NCBI GenBank assembly: GCA_003008705.1 | Contig: PDUO01000029.1 | Coordinates: forward strand, 445,321 to 509,320 | Direction: 5' to 3' | From: Pezicula radicicola | Lineage: Eukaryota; Ascomycota; Leotiomycetes; Helotiales; Dermateaceae | DNA length: 64,000 nucleotides | In this document: one piece after another, positions 13,916 to 26,760 of the stretch | Position numbering within the stretch: position 1 is the stretch's first letter | Layout: each line of letters starts with the position of its first letter | Made by a program: the position numbers and the translations under genes | Notes under the pieces: generated by a model | What the model was told of the DNA's origin: nothing | Seen by the model: only the letters and a program-made list of their open reading frames with translations | Database searches by the model: none

Positions 13916-15307
13916 CTAAGAGTAATAATCAGCATCCACCCAATCCGCATAATCCGAACCCAAAATCGTTGTAATAGCAACCGCAGCACTCAACTCAGTT
14001 GCAAAACTAGCCGTACAACAATCCGTAGCTCCATCACCGGTATTAGCATACGTCTCAAAGGTAACATCATCAGTACGCTCATCATCTGTATTCCAAACTG
14101 CCCAACCAGCTGAATTTATGATATCACTTAATTGTGAGTTCTGGAAGGCTACGCGAGCGTACTCAGACCATGGACGGCCGAGGTAGACAGATGATGCAGT
14201 GACGGAACCGGATGAGGAAGCTGCGATTTCTGAGTTATTGATTACGTAGTAAGAATCTCCGTCTGCATCAACTCGTCCATTTGCTGTGATGGAACCGCCA
14301 CCTGCTGAGACGGCGATGGTGGATCCTTCGATCCAGATAGTTGCTTCTTGGCCGAAGATGAAATCAACGGCTCCTTCGATGTAACAGTTGCCATAGAATT
14401 GTGTACCAATTTCGGCTAGGAGGGTATCTTGGTATCCATAGAGTCCAACACCGTAATAACCCTGTTCGGAATTGTAGGCTGAGAGTGCAATTGCTTGTGA
14501 TCCTTCACCGTATGTGTTCTTGATGTCGATGTTGTAGATTGCTGTGTTTGCTGAGAGATTGATAAGTGTTCCGGTTGACTTGTCGTCTGCTGCGCCGTCA
14601 TCTAAACTGTAACTGTGCTCAATGCTAACAACGTTGCTGCTGTATGAGCTGGTATCTTCTGTGTAACCGTAGATTGAAAGGGCACTAGCGAGTTCGGGGA
14701 TCGTTACTTGTTCTGAATAAGTGCCTGATTCGATGAAGATACTCTGGGCGGTAGTTGTAGATGTGTCAAGAGCATCGACGGCATCTTGGATCTGTAAGAT
14801 TGTTTTTAGATTAGTTTCTGAATGTGTGTTGTAGGATTGGAAGTTTGAAGGACGCAGGAGAAAGGGTCTAGTACGGTGGAATAGGTGCCGCTGCTTCCAA
14901 CAGTAAGAGCTCCATCTGGAGCTGTGGTTCTAGAAGTGCCAGAACTGGAACCCGAAGATGAAGATGAAGAAGCAACAGCTGCTACAGCGGATGTACTTGT
15001 TGAAGTCTTCTTGGTTGAGGAAGTCTTTTTGGTAGTGGTTTTTGCTGTGGCTGTAGACTGTGCAGCAACATTTTCTGCAGTTGTTGAAAGTGTTGCCGCT
15101 GCTGTGGTCTCAGCAACTTGGGTCTAAGTTTGTTTGTTAGAATACTGGCTGAGAAAATAGATTTCTACGATTAGGAAAACTTACGTTTGCTGCGGAGTCA
15201 CCATGACCTCCTTGTCCATTGCTGCCGAAAGCTTTGCTTGGTGGTAGAGATCTCGCCGTGGCTAGCACGGCGGTAGTGAGGAGAGAAGTCAAAGTAAGTA
15301 AACGCAT
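13916..15307 (-). CDS. Secreted pectin methylesterase (CE8) with Ser/Thr/Lys-rich linker
   Basis: Removes methyl groups from homogalacturonan in plant cell walls. I read three exons on the minus strand: 15307-15185, 15123-14875 and 14791-13916, giving 415 residues. A signal peptide occupies about 1-19. Residues about 42-105 form a linker very rich in Ser, Thr, Ala and Lys. The catalytic beta-helix domain follows: QDTL with Asp near 246, GAVDFIFG with Asp near 267, and LGRPW further on, all present. Fungal pectin methylesterases are usually about 320-340 residues without such a linker, so the linker is the odd part. It may be O-mannosylated or attach the enzyme to the wall. The gene fits a plant-infecting or plant-decaying lifestyle and is transcribed toward the botrydial-type cluster. 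Confidence 0.92.
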
Positions 15308-17296
15308 ATTGAAGTAAAAAGCAATGAGTGACGCAGATGAAAAGCGAAGAATAAAAGAATGTAGTAAAGATCTGATGCCTTGGCAGAAGAACCTACAAAA
15401 CGAAGGGAAGGAGTTGTTTTTGAAAGAAACTCACGAGAATCATACCAAATGCGGCGACAGCAGCCAAGAAAAAATAGATGCTCCCAAGACTTTAGCGCTT
15501 ACGACACCATATTATTTGGTGAGGAATAAAGATGTTTGTTGTCTGATGAAACTTGAAACAAAGGAACTCGAGGTGGGGAGAACAGAACTGGTGGAGAATA
15601 AACGGGTTCGCACAGGGGGTTTGCTCGGTAAATTGTTCGATCTAGATTGGCATCATGGTATTTTTCACGCGGCTTGCGTAACCGCCAAGGCAATTAGGGG
15701 GTACGATTTAGAATAAGCGAGCTACCTGTACATCACCACATGGAGCACCGAGGTACTCCTGAGTCCTAACAGAAGGACAAATCGGAGCCGCATCACACAG
15801 TACGGAAGAGAAGAACAATAGTACTTATTTTCAGATGTCCTATTTTTAATTCTCAGACCACTGTATTTAGTATTTAAATTTTACTGTCGCCCAACTAATC
15901 TAGATACTGATTTATATCGCCTGTTCGTCCGCTCATTATACCGGCCGGTACCGCACTCATTGATGTACTCGCTAATGAACCAATAAATCTCGACTTGTAA
16001 TATATCTTGCACAGGCAGCTCCTTTTGTAAAAGCAACTAAGCGGTACAGTTTAGAAGTACTACTTACTTAGATATCTAAATAAATCGTTGCTATTTAATA
16101 GTAACCTTATGCAATTAGATTGCTGGCCGTTTCTTTAACATCTAGAGGAGAGCAACCAAGGGACCTTCCTACAATACCTTGATCAACAAACACATAGACA
16201 CCCTCCTTACCATATTCCCACTAACGTAATATTTCATAACATTCTATCCTTACCTAAGAACTGACTGTGATGTTCAATGGTACCCTAAACATCACCGTTG
16301 AGAATATAAGGTCTTTATCTCATGAGCAAACGGCGAAATTTGCAGCGTAGAAGGCACAGGTATTGTACCTTATGTAGCTTCTATCTTGAGATCAACAGCC
16401 AAACAAAGACTACGAAGCCAATGCAACACCGCCCAAAAACTCCGCAACCACTTTACAAACCCTATCCGTATAACACTTCATATTCTACATAAGTACCATG
16501 TGAGATTTTTATATTGCCTGACTTTAAAACAGTTAGCAAGTTAGATTTGAAAGGTAATCTGCGCCCGGCTACTTTCAGGAAGCGTGGTGTCGTTGTGGAA
16601 GATGACATGAGATCAAATAGGCTTCAGAGCTCACAAATTGGCAACTCAAAAGTGAGCTCCATGCCTTGTTTATACGAATCGTCGAGTGATGAGATTGCGG
16701 TGACTCGCCTAAGGCCACTTTTGTTGTTGACGAGTCATGTCTAAAGTCTCTCGTAGCATTAGCATTATGCTCTTGGAGATGCATATACAGCCTTTACTTA
16801 AATCTTCTTTAGCAGCCTACCCTTCTAATATAGAAACTCACAAATACTCGCTTAAGGCCATTTATTAAAGTGTAAATGATTGCAGAACTGAACTATGTAA
16901 GTAATTCTAGGGTGGATTTAGGTTATCTCGTTGAAGAGACTTTGCAAATGGATCTGAAGAAGATTGTCTGTTCAACCAAGACAGAGAAAACTTCCAGTAG
17001 CCGTAAAAGGGTTGTAGTCATTAAATTTCACTGATGACTTTCAATGAGATATTTCTAACCTTGCCAAAACCAGCCGTTCTGAGAACAGACCATGAATGAA
17101 GATTTAGCTAATATTCATATCTTTCGAAAACGAGCTGGTTGCTATCCAGGGACATTAGCCTACGTAAAAGTGCACCTTCCTTCCTACCCATAGTTTGTAA
17201 TGTCATCTCCATTCAGATAATCCATGCCATGTGAATAACGCCCCCTCCCCCCGAACGTGGTGAAATAAGACTCGTCCAAATCCTTGAAGCAATTGC
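15308..17296. other. Intergenic region upstream of the pectin methylesterase
   Basis: Two kilobases without a gene I can support. The first few hundred bases are the pectin methylesterase promoter. An open frame at 15324-15716 on the plus strand has no domain, lies against that promoter and is treated as chance. The rest is AT-rich, and the right part is the 3' flank of the HET-C gene. Confidence 0.5.
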
Positions 17297-19954
17297 CTAA
17301 TAACCACCGTAGCCACCTCCGCCATATGGAGGCTGTTGACCTGGGTATCCCTGTCCTGGATATCCTCCCTGTGGTGGGTATTGTCCTGGAGGCGGTCCAT
17401 ACTGCCCTGGAGGAGGCCCACCTTGGAAGCCTGGAGGTGGTGGTCCCCACTGGTCCGGTGGAGGAGGGCCCTGTTGATAGCCACCTCCGTAAGGAGGTTG
17501 TTGGCCATATGGAGGCTGTTGATAGCCGTCACCATAACCAGGTTGCTGAGAATATGGAGGTTGCTGGTATCCTTGAGGTGGCGCACCATATAGATCATGA
17601 CTCTGCTGCGACTGAGGGCGTTCTTGTTGGTAGCTTGGTGGAGGCGCTCCTGCATGATAGTGTCCTTGTGGTTGAGAGACAGGACTCAAATAGCCACTCT
17701 GAGAGGAATGCGGTCTGGAATGACTCGGCTGTGGGTTTGAGCCTTGGTATCCGTAATCCGGATTTTGATTGTGCATAGGTGATCCTGGCTGTGGGGACGA
17801 AGTCATGTAGGAATATTGTGGTCGTCCATCGCCACCCTCCATTGCACCAAGATCTCGCGTCTTAATCTCACTCCAGATAGATCCCGATGTCTTGCCATGT
17901 CCGCCGAGAGAACCGTGGTCACATCCACCAATGTCGCGGCTAGCAGTGCCGGTGGTGCCCTTGTGGTTGTGGCCTGCTTTGACTGAGGCGGAGCCAAGAA
18001 TGTTGTTGAGATTATGACGGTCGGATTGTTCGTCAACCCATTTACGGACCGTGTTGAACATATTGCGCTGGATCTCAATGGATTCATTGCGTATAGCCGG
18101 GTGGTGGAAGGCTCGCAGTATATCGGACATAACCTCCTCAACAGGTACCCCAGGGTTCTCCCAAGCGTAAATGACTCGTCTGTGAACATATTAGAACTCA
18201 TATATAGTCACGTTTTAGAATATAACTTACGGTGCAACATATTCCAAGATGGTGGTTGCAACTCTTCCCGCACATCCGTTCAGAACATTAGAGAAATGAT
18301 CCTTGGAAAGCATTGAATGAGTAGGGTTTGTGCAATGAGGATCGTTCCATGGTTCGAATTGTTGATTGGCACTTGCCTCGACGACTCCAGTTGATCCCTT
18401 CTTCAGTGAAGCAGATACTGCCTCAATGATAGGTCTCACAAATGGAGCCAAGAGCGACATGATGAAAACCGTAAGCGTCTCGCTGATCTTCTCAACCAAA
18501 GCTTCGAGTCCGGGAATTTTAGCGATGGTAGCACTGATTGCTTTGACAACCTTGTCTCGGAATTCCAGAATAGGGTAGATCTGAGCCGCAGTCTTGATGG
18601 GATCGAAGTTTTCACTCATTCCTGGTACTGCGTTTGAAGGGGGGCCACCCACAGAACCTGGAGGACCCAAGAAAGATTCATTCGCAGAGCCTCTTGTGGC
18701 CGAATATTGATTCTCTTGCTCCTTGGCAGCTGAAGATGCTTGCAGGGATCTGGCAGTCTCTGCAAGTCCTCCGCCCATACCAGGGACTTGAGAAATAAGA
18801 CTTGCGAAGTCCATCCCACCACCAAAGCCGCGCTGACCGCCAGCGCCTCCTTGAGCTTGCTCGGCTGACTTGAGAGCAACATCCATCTCTTCGACCTCTG
18901 TCTGGGTAAAATGGTCGGTTGCTTCTCCAAGTACAGAATGCAAGAAGTCAACAGCTCCAAATGTACCAGTAACAAGTGGGAAAACGTGCTTCCCTTGGAT
19001 ATTCATCTCAGTTTGAGTTCCTGTGTGGGGAAAGACTTGGTGGAACCCAAGCTCACGGAGGGCAAGCTCGCAGTAGTTGGTATGAGCTCCGAAATCCTTT
19101 TGTTTTGTATCAGATCAGTCCCGACCTTGCAAAGGCATGTCCACGTGACTTACCTCCATACAATGCAAACCTTGCCCAAGGCAACGCAGCGCTTCGCAAA
19201 GATCGGCCTCCTTACCACTAGTACCACCGGAGCCACTGGTGTAGACCCTTCCGAAATGGATGCTACGTGAAAAGCTGTACTTCACATAGCCTGCGCTAGT
19301 TGCCCATCCCCCGCTTTCATTGGCAATATAGTTTTTCATGCCACTGTGAGGATCAATGTCAAGCTCGATTTGCTGGATAGGGCCTCGCAGACGAGCATCA
19401 TATATTCTAGCATCTGCATCATCGGCATAGCCTTTTGGGTTGTCAATATGTTCCTCTGGTCGGTAGACACCAAGTCTTTCCTCTGTTACCTCAAATTCTG
19501 CCGTGGCATAACCAAAAGACAGAAAGCTCAGCACCCATACCTAAACAGATACTCAGCAAAGGAAATCGCATTCAGATAGGCTGTACTTACTAAGATGCGA
19601 ATGGTTGGGGCAGATACACCCTTCAAGCTTCCTACATCAACGGCTTGGGAGTAATCTCGCAGCCAGTTCCCGAAGTAGACTCGCTTTACCATCATGCTTG
19701 TCCATTTGTGGCCCTTGATGAAAGCAACGGTCTTGAGCATATCCTCGATATCTAGCACAACCTTATCAGTCGCACGTTCGTTACTGGATTTGGCATTTGA
19801 TAGACTTACCTCCATGACGGAAGTTCTGGCCTTCAATGTGGGCAATTGAAGGGATATTGCCGGCACCAAATGCTGCTGCTGGGGCAGGCAGAAGAAGAAG
19901 GACAATACATGTGATGAGGAAGAAGGATCCAAATGTGGGGGTTGAAAAAGCCAT
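17297..19954 (-). CDS. HET-C-type heterokaryon incompatibility protein (TinC/Het-C family)
   Basis: Homologue of Neurospora HET-C and Aspergillus TinC. In Neurospora this family controls vegetative incompatibility together with a partner gene, pin-c. I read five exons on the minus strand: 19954-19810, 19751-19591, 19540-19154, 19096-18231 and 18179-17297, in phase and giving 813 residues. A signal peptide of about 28 residues is followed by the conserved start of the mature protein (AFGAGNIPSI). The Het-C domain covers about the first 600 residues (KRVYFGNWLRDYSQAVD, and FGAHTNYCELAL further on). The last 200 residues are rich in Gly, Pro, Gln and Tyr with GYQQPPYG-like repeats, as known for the family. 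No pin-c-like HET-domain gene lies beside it in this window, so a role in incompatibility here is open. Confidence 0.93.
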
Positions 19955-20674
19955 TTTTGATGAGGGGTAGACCGTACCAGCAATAGGGTGGTAGTCTTCA
20001 ACCTGAAGCTCTGCGGGAAGAGAACAAAGTTGGAGTTAAGGAAGGCGGGGTCAAAGTTATGTAGACATTGGATGTACGTGAACAAGGCAGAAGAGCAGTA
20101 GTGAATCAATCGCGAGCTGAGCTGACTTGACTAAGATTGTTGCTTTTCATCATCGCCAAGCCCTTCAAGACCAGGGTGCCGCCCACTTAGCCACAATTCC
20201 AATGCTGAACGTCACGAGAGTCAGCCTGAGCCACGATAACCTTACTTTTAAGGGATATACACAGGACTTTGGTCAAGCCACGAATTTAGGTGGATTACGT
20301 AAGGTTAATTAAACTCTCTGGTGCCGGGATCTACGGATCTGGCTTTTGGTGGCGTCGTGGAAATCTCGCGACTGTCGTTGGTTTTGTCAGGAGAGAATTC
20401 AAAAAAATCACGCTGCAGGAGCCGTCATTCGAATTAAATAGCGACAAGATCCCTCCGTTGTTTCCTCCTCCTCACCCTTTGCGAATAGCACGTACTCGAT
20501 TACGCACTATTTTCAATTCGTCGTGCTAAATTTGAACCCTCCGAATCCTAAAACGCCGTCAAGGCCCTAAGACCAAAACTGTACAATCGACGAAACGCAA
20601 AGTTCTTATCGCTCTCTACGAATACTGTTTTCGAATACACTCAGTAACAAACAATCCTTATACCAACTATCAAG
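19955..20674. promoter_or_regulatory. Divergent promoter region of the HET-C and fatty-acid hydroxylase genes
   Basis: These 720 bp separate two divergent start codons. No gene is visible. The part next to the hydroxylase (20550-20674) looks like a 5' leader, with pyrimidine-rich sequence and a good start context (CAAGATGCC). Confidence 0.5.
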
Positions 20675-21888
20675 ATGCCCGCCCGTACGCTGCCAATGCT
20701 AGTCCAGGCCGAGGTTGTCGCTCATAACACCGAGAAGAGCTGCTATGTGACGCTGGGTGATCGCGTTTTCGATATTACCGACTTTCTGGATAGCCACCCG
20801 GGTGGCGGGGAATTGATCTTGGAGTATGGCGGGAAGGATATCACAGATATTTTGAAAGACGAGGTTTCGCATGTCCACTCCGAGGCAGCTTACGAGGTGC
20901 TCGAGGACTCCTTGATCGGATTTGTTGCTACGGGAAAGGTCATGGATGCCGCAACAGAGAGCAACAACCCTGGCAGTGTCGTACCTCTTCCGCCTACTAA
21001 GGAGGGTGCCGAGGAGCTGGGAGAGAACGGTAAGCCAGTGTTCGCAGCGACTGGCATGTCAACCGAGGAAGATCTCTCCAAGGAGACGGACCTGACCAAC
21101 GACTACAAGACACACAAGTTTCTTGACCTGAACAAGCCATTATTGATGCAAATATGGTTCGGAGGTTTCAGCAAGAATTTCTATCTTGAGCAGGTTCATC
21201 GCCCTCGCCACTACAAAGGAGGAGCTTCCGCCCCCCTTTTCGGAAACTTCCTGGAGCCATTAAGCAAGACGGCTTGGTATGTTGTGCCAATCGTTTGGCT
21301 ACCGCCTGTCATCTACGGTACCTACATTGCACACGAGGGATGCAAGAGCACTGCTCAAGAAGCATCCTACTGGTTCTTTGGCCTCTTTCTCTGGACATTC
21401 TTCGAGTACATTTTACATAGATTCCTGTTCCACCTCGATAAGTAAGTACCATCAGTCTGCTCTAATGTAGCAACCAGGCTAATAATTTATCCAGATGGCT
21501 CCCAGATAACCGCGTTGCTCTTACCATACACTTCTTGCTCCACGGCATTCACCACTACCTTCCCATGGACAAACTCAGATTAGTTATGCCTCCAACACTG
21601 TTCCTCGTTTTGGCTACTCCATTCTGGAAGCTTGCTCACATCATCTTCTATTGGAACTGGCACATTGCAACGGCAGTGTTTTGTGGCGGCATTTTCGGAT
21701 ACATCTGTTACGATTTGACTCACTACTTCCTGCACCACCGAAACTTGCCATCCTACTGGAGAGAGTTGAAGAAGTACCATCTTCAGCACCACTTTATGGA
21801 CTACGAGAACGGCTTTGGAGTGACCAGTCGTTTCTGGGATAGAATCTTCGGAACCCAACTCCAACCAGCTGTCGTCAAGACCCTATAA
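20675..21888 (+). CDS. SCS7: Ceramide very-long-chain fatty acid 2-hydroxylase (Scs7/FAH1 type)
   Basis: An endoplasmic reticulum enzyme that adds the 2-hydroxyl group to the fatty acid of sphingolipids. I read two exons, 20675-21441 and 21495-21888, joined in phase (GAT AA|A TGG) and giving 386 residues, as usual for the family. An N-terminal cytochrome b5 domain holds the heme motif HPGG (His 41) and the second heme His near 66-68. The C-terminal hydroxylase domain has the histidine boxes HRFLFH, HGIHHY, HYFLHHR and HLQHHF, with membrane helices between them. The domain order is that of yeast Scs7. Codon use is GC-rich compared with the surrounding DNA. I see nothing abnormal. Confidence 0.95.
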
Positions 21889-22636
21889 GGAGCAAAGGAC
21901 TCTACTGTAACACTTGCAGTTCTCTGTATATGTCTCTCCAGGAAAAGGCAACGAATTCATGATGTAGATGTAGATACACGGGAGGCACTCTAGGCGTTGG
22001 GGGCTTTTAGGCCGGTGACTGTTGTATTATTGGAAAGATCTCTGAGCGGGCCACTCATTGATTATGTGACCTTTGTACTGCGTATTAATATTAATAAAGA
22101 ATTCACTTCACCAGGCTCCTATCTATCTTTTATGTACAATCCATTTTAATCCTCTTTTTTAAAACAACTACTTGAAGCCTGGCGTTTAGTGAGCTTAAGA
22201 GTGATTAATTGATAACGCTTCCATAGTGTCTACCTACCTACGTGGTCTCTCTCGTTTGCTTTCACATCTCTCAATTATATTGGGATAGCTATGCTCGAAC
22301 TAACGCCATAGTAATAATTAGTATCATCATCTGCCAGTGACTATGTAGTTAAGAATGTGCTTCTATGATTCCCATAGCACCATCAGTGGGGATGAGCAAC
22401 AGTGAGTGATTTGTGACCAAGCCCTCGGCTGAGGTTGCAGGCTAAATCGTTAGCGTATTTTTAAAAGAGTGGGAAAATCTCATCTTGAATCCCATCCGGA
22501 CTGACCACACATTACATACAAGACGAATCCAATTATTCATTCAGTTGGTACATACTGCACTCCTAGTGGCTTTCTCGCATAATCACGATCACCCCTTGAA
22601 AAAACGCCAGGTACCTAATAACGGTCGCAGTGTACA
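21889..22636. other. Intergenic region between the hydroxylase and splicing factor genes
   Basis: About 750 bp holding the 3' flank of the hydroxylase (an AATAAA-like signal near 22090) and the promoter of the next gene. No other feature seen. Confidence 0.5.
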
Positions 22637-24558
22637 ATGTCTGCCTTAGACGTAGAAGCCCTGTTGGATTCAACCGCCAACGCGACTCCGGTCGAGCATA
22701 ACGGTTCATCTGCAAAGCCTACAGACGGTGATGACCGTCTAAAGAGCGAACGAAACGAACGACGCGATCGGGATAGAACTCGCGATAGTAGCAGAGACCG
22801 TGATAGAGACCGCAAGCGAAGAGACCGCAGCAGAGATAAGGCTCGAAGAGGGACTCCCGGAATTGATGATGCCGTCGGTACGCCGCGGAGCGATGGAAGC
22901 ACAAAGAGTAGGCGTCGAAGCAGAAGCCGAGATGATGACCGTCGGAACTCACGTCGTCACAGAGACAGTCCTGAAGGTGGCCGAGGCAGAGACGGAGACT
23001 ACTACCGTGGAGGCGGCCGTCAACGCTCACGATCGCGGAGTCAGAACAGATATTATCGACCACGGGGAGAACGAAGAGATCGTGATACCCCAGAAGGTGG
23101 CAGAAGAGACGACCGCCGACGAAACGACGGACGTAGACGAAGCAATAGTCCCAAAGGTGGCAGAGCTGAAAAAGAGGGCACACCACCACTTACAGAGGAT
23201 GAACGTGATCGCCGTACCGTGTTTGTTCAACAACTGGCTGCTCGTTTGAGGACTAAAGAACTCATAGCTTTTTTCGAAAAGGTTGGTCCTGTTAAGGAGG
23301 CTCAGATCGTGAAGGACAGAGTCAGTGGTAGATCTAAAGGGTAAGTTCATATTATTCAAGCTTATGGGTACAAACTAATATTTGCTGTCAGTGTCGGTTA
23401 CGTTGAGTTCAAGCAAGAAGAATCGGTCCCCGCTGCTATTCAACTCACTGGACAGAAACTCCTAGGAATCCCGATTATTGCCCAACTCACTGAAGCAGAA
23501 AAGAACCGCCAAGTGCGCAACCCTGAGGCTGCCGGCAGCAACCCGAACCAGATACCCTTCCATCGACTCTACGTGGGTAATATTCATTTCAGCATTACTG
23601 AGAGCGATCTACAGAATGTATTCGAACCGTTCGGAGAACTTGAATTTGTCCAACTGCAGAAGGAAGAACAAGGCCGCAGCCGCGGCTATGGCTTTGTCCA
23701 GTATGTTACTCCCTCTCCATCCTGACAAGACCATGCTAACAATATGTTTAGATTCCGTGATCCAAACCAGGCTCGTGAGGCACTCGAGAAGATGAACGGG
23801 TTTGATCTAGCTGGTCGCCCAATTCGTGTTGGTCTTGGCAACGATAAGTTTACTCCCGAGTCCACCGCCAGTCTTCTCCAAAGATTCCAGGGACAAAGCC
23901 ACCAACAACAATTCCAGGGTTCTGCATTTTCCGGTGCTGGTGGACGTGGTCCCCAAGCTGGTAGTGGCGGTGGTGCTTTTGACCGCGCCGGAGGCCGTGA
24001 AAACGAAAAAGGTGCAGGTGGTGCCAGTGCTTTAGACGACACTGACGTTGCTGGTGTGAACTTCAACAATTATAGTCGAGATGCATTGATGAGGAAGCTT
24101 GCCAGAACAGATGAACCTGCCCCAGCAGCCAACGGTCGCAACGAAAGACGCGAAGTCGCGAAGCCAAAGACGGAGACTAAGGCTCTTCCTGTCAACGTCA
24201 ACATGGCAAGTAGATGTGTCGTACTAAAGAATATGTTTGATCCAGCAGAGTAAGTCCCCAACCAACTTCAATACAGCTGATAACTAACAACGCTTGCAGG
24301 GAAGAAGGTGACTCCTGGGAAAAAGAACTTGAGGATGACGTTCGAGCAGAAGCAGAAGAGAAATATGGCCACGTTGTTCACATTGCTCTAGATCCCAACT
24401 CCCAGGGCGATATCTACCTGAAGTTCGACCGAGTTCAAGGAGGAGAAAACGCTATCAAGGGCCTGAACGGCAGATATTTTGGTGGTCGGATGATCAGCGC
24501 TACGCCTGTTGTGGATGCGGTCTACAGCAGTTTGTTCTCACGCACAAAGGCTATATAA
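22637..24558 (+). CDS. RNA-binding splicing factor, RBM39/CAPER (Pad-1) family
   Basis: A nuclear pre-mRNA splicing factor. I read four exons: 22637-23340, 23392-23700, 23752-24249 and 24300-24558, in phase and giving 589 residues. The N-terminal 170 residues are an Arg/Ser/Asp-rich RS-like domain. RRM1 follows ([12 protein letters not shown]), then RRM2 ([20 protein letters not shown] ... GYGFVQF), a Gly/Gln-rich spacer, and a C-terminal third RRM of the UHM type ([18 protein letters not shown] ... [10 protein letters not shown]). This order is the family signature, and the UHM binds tryptophan-containing ligand motifs of partners such as U2AF/SF3b proteins. The start codon precedes a typical acidic leader ([11 protein letters not shown]). 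Nothing is abnormal. Confidence 0.94.
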
Positions 24559-25331
24559 GACGCTAATCATGGCCTCCTTACTCTGGACTTTAGGGTCGTT
24601 TCTGGTATGTTGTCCCTGACCATGTTGTTGACATAGACTGACCAATTTCTAGATGATTGCTTGCATAGTTCCCCCGCTTTCGACAAGCTCCATCGTTTGG
24701 TATCGAATATACAGAACGCCATAACCACATATATACCTCGGAGTCGCCCGCAAATTCGCCTTTCACCCTACTAAAACGCTACGAGTACGCAATCGTCTTG
24801 AGAACCTCGCTGATTTCTACCCACAGGCCCAGCAAAGCACCCTCGAATCGTCGTGGTCTCCAAGAACGATCGGCCCCTACTCAACTTTGATATCACTGAT
24901 TGCACATAGGGGCGTTCATTTCTCAGCACTACTTTGGTCTCTCTGCACACATCCCACGCATATGCATAAATTGTCCTTTTTTTGTTACAGTAATCGGAGT
25001 CTAGTCTAATTTGCATGATTGATCACCGGGCTCTATTCATTTCACTTGTTTTATGGCGTTACTCTTAGGTAGTCTGGTAGAGAAATAAAACGCTGCCTTC
25101 ATAATTTCTTTCCCACTTCTAAGTAATACTTGTGATTAATGTACCTCGCTCTATGGTGTCATTAAGTGTGACATGGTGATCGAAAAGCACAAAGTCTTAA
25201 GTATTACCCAATGAAAGTCATAGTAGGCCTCTAACTGAGGTAGGTCATTACAGATCCCTGTCAAAGACATAGGTTGGATTACTCTGTTCATAACTGAATG
25301 ATTAAAGGGTAGAACATTTCGTTACTAAATA

Positions 25332-25486
25332 ATGCCCTAATTTGAGTAATCATGGTTTGAAGTATCGAGTTGTTTTGGGTAACTAGACTACTCTGAGTTA
25401 TACAATTAGTCTGAGTAACTGAGGTAGCAAGTTGTTCTGAGTACCCAACTTGTTTTGAGTTATCCAAATCAAGTTAGTTACCCAGA
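25332..25486. repeat. Dispersed GAGTTACT-type repeat cluster, locus 1
   Basis: Several degenerate copies of the motif GAGTAACT/GAGTTA(C/T)CC separated by 10-20 nt, in both orientations. One copy reads GAGTTATCCAAATCAAGT. The consensus is the same as in the array at 45625-45880. No terminal inverted repeat was found around this copy. Confidence 0.6.
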
Positions 25487-25688
25487 GCCAAACAAGCATT
25501 GAAACCTCGCTTAGCATAAGGGGTCACTGCACTTCGTACCTAGTTCAGAAGTCTTCTTTGGTCATACATCTATTACTAGGGCTACATAATCCAAGCATAA
25601 CTCATTGATTCGTAATTATCTGCCCTGCGTTGTTATCATTGTCATTATCGTTGTCATTGGCGGCTCTACTCAAACAGTTGTTATTTCT

Positions 25689-25812
25689 CCTGCCCGTAGG
25701 CCTTCCGATGGAGTTGCAGCAAGTGGTGGTGAAGGGATGAGAATGAGAAAGAGGAGGAGGATGAGGAGATGGTTGGTAGCTCCTGCCCGAAGGCCTTCCG
25801 ATGGAGTTGCAG
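25689..25812 (+). repeat. Direct repeat of about 30 bp, two copies
   Basis: The sequence GGCCTTCCGATGGAGTTGCA with matching flanks occurs near 25699 and again near 25791, about 92 bp apart. The copies differ at one or two bases. Origin unknown. Confidence 0.6.
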
Positions 25813-26760
25813 TAAATTTAGGTATGTGCAATATTACAAATTCTCGTTGAACCCGGCAAATGTTCCACGGCGACCAGCTGTAATAAAGGAGTCGTCAAAA
25901 CGCTGGGGAGAGAGTAATGGCAATTGAATAGAACTAGCGCGGAGTAGCTCAAGGGACATTGGCTGTGGGTTGTGCATTCGCTCTCTCATAGTCTCCCGCG
26001 AGAGGAGTTCTTCAACTGGTTGTGGGCTGGGCGAACGTGCCCGTCGTAGTGCATTCTCCCGCTGGCGTCGTTGCCATTCTTGGTCTCTCTGCTCCTCTTC
26101 GATTTCGAATATCATCAAATCCCACTTCAGATCTAGGACCATGCTCTCGAAGTTTAGCCATAAGGTCAATATGCATTGGATCATATCCTGATCAGTGTCT
26201 GGGTGCTCTAGGATCTCCTCCGCGTTCGGTATTCTTTCTGGGAATGGACCTATTCCTGCAATTAGCCATGGTGCTCAAAGTGGAGTAGACATATTCAGTT
26301 ACGACTCTTTGACTTATTTGATACCTCCTGAATCAAAGATTCAAGTACATCTCCTCCTAGGGACAAAGAATAGAGCAGGGATGCGTACCGGGTGTTCTGA
26401 CTGCCCTCAAAAACCAAAAGCCAACCACCAAAACTGCCGAGCAAGCTCTTCTCGTTGATATCATAAAGTCCATGGTAACAAGCAGGTCTTTCTGAATCCC
26501 TCCAACTAGTACTGCAGCTTCGACTAGACTTAGTAACAGGCAGTACGTGCTACGGTTCAGTGAGGTCGTGTGTCCGTCCTGTTGTATTGTGATATGAAGT
26601 CGAAGAAGTCCACAAAATCGCAAAACATCAACAATAGCTTAGCTCGATTGCCATGACTCTATTCAGGCGTTTGGCTTGTTTGCTCGCTGAGTCGTCGGCG
26701 CTGTTTTGGCACTAATCATAATCATATTTTCAAAAATCTCTCCAAGTCCAGAACCCGACA

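Noticed and set aside
15324..15716. A 130-codon open frame next to the pectin methylesterase start
   Set aside because: It lies on the opposite strand over the promoter, has no domain, no low-complexity or membrane signature, and no splice structure. Most likely chance.
16178..17180. Several short frames between the pectin methylesterase and HET-C genes
   Set aside because: No domain, no consistent phase across candidate introns, AT-rich composition with stops in most frames.
17203..17655. Alternative frames over the Gln/Gly/Pro-rich tail of HET-C
   Set aside because: Low-complexity repeats keep other frames open. Only the frame that continues from the Het-C domain through phase-correct introns is taken.
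25605..25850. Frame with a hydrophobic stretch and two RRPSDGVA peptides
   Set aside because: The repeated peptide is explained by the 30-bp direct repeat, and there is no further support for a gene.
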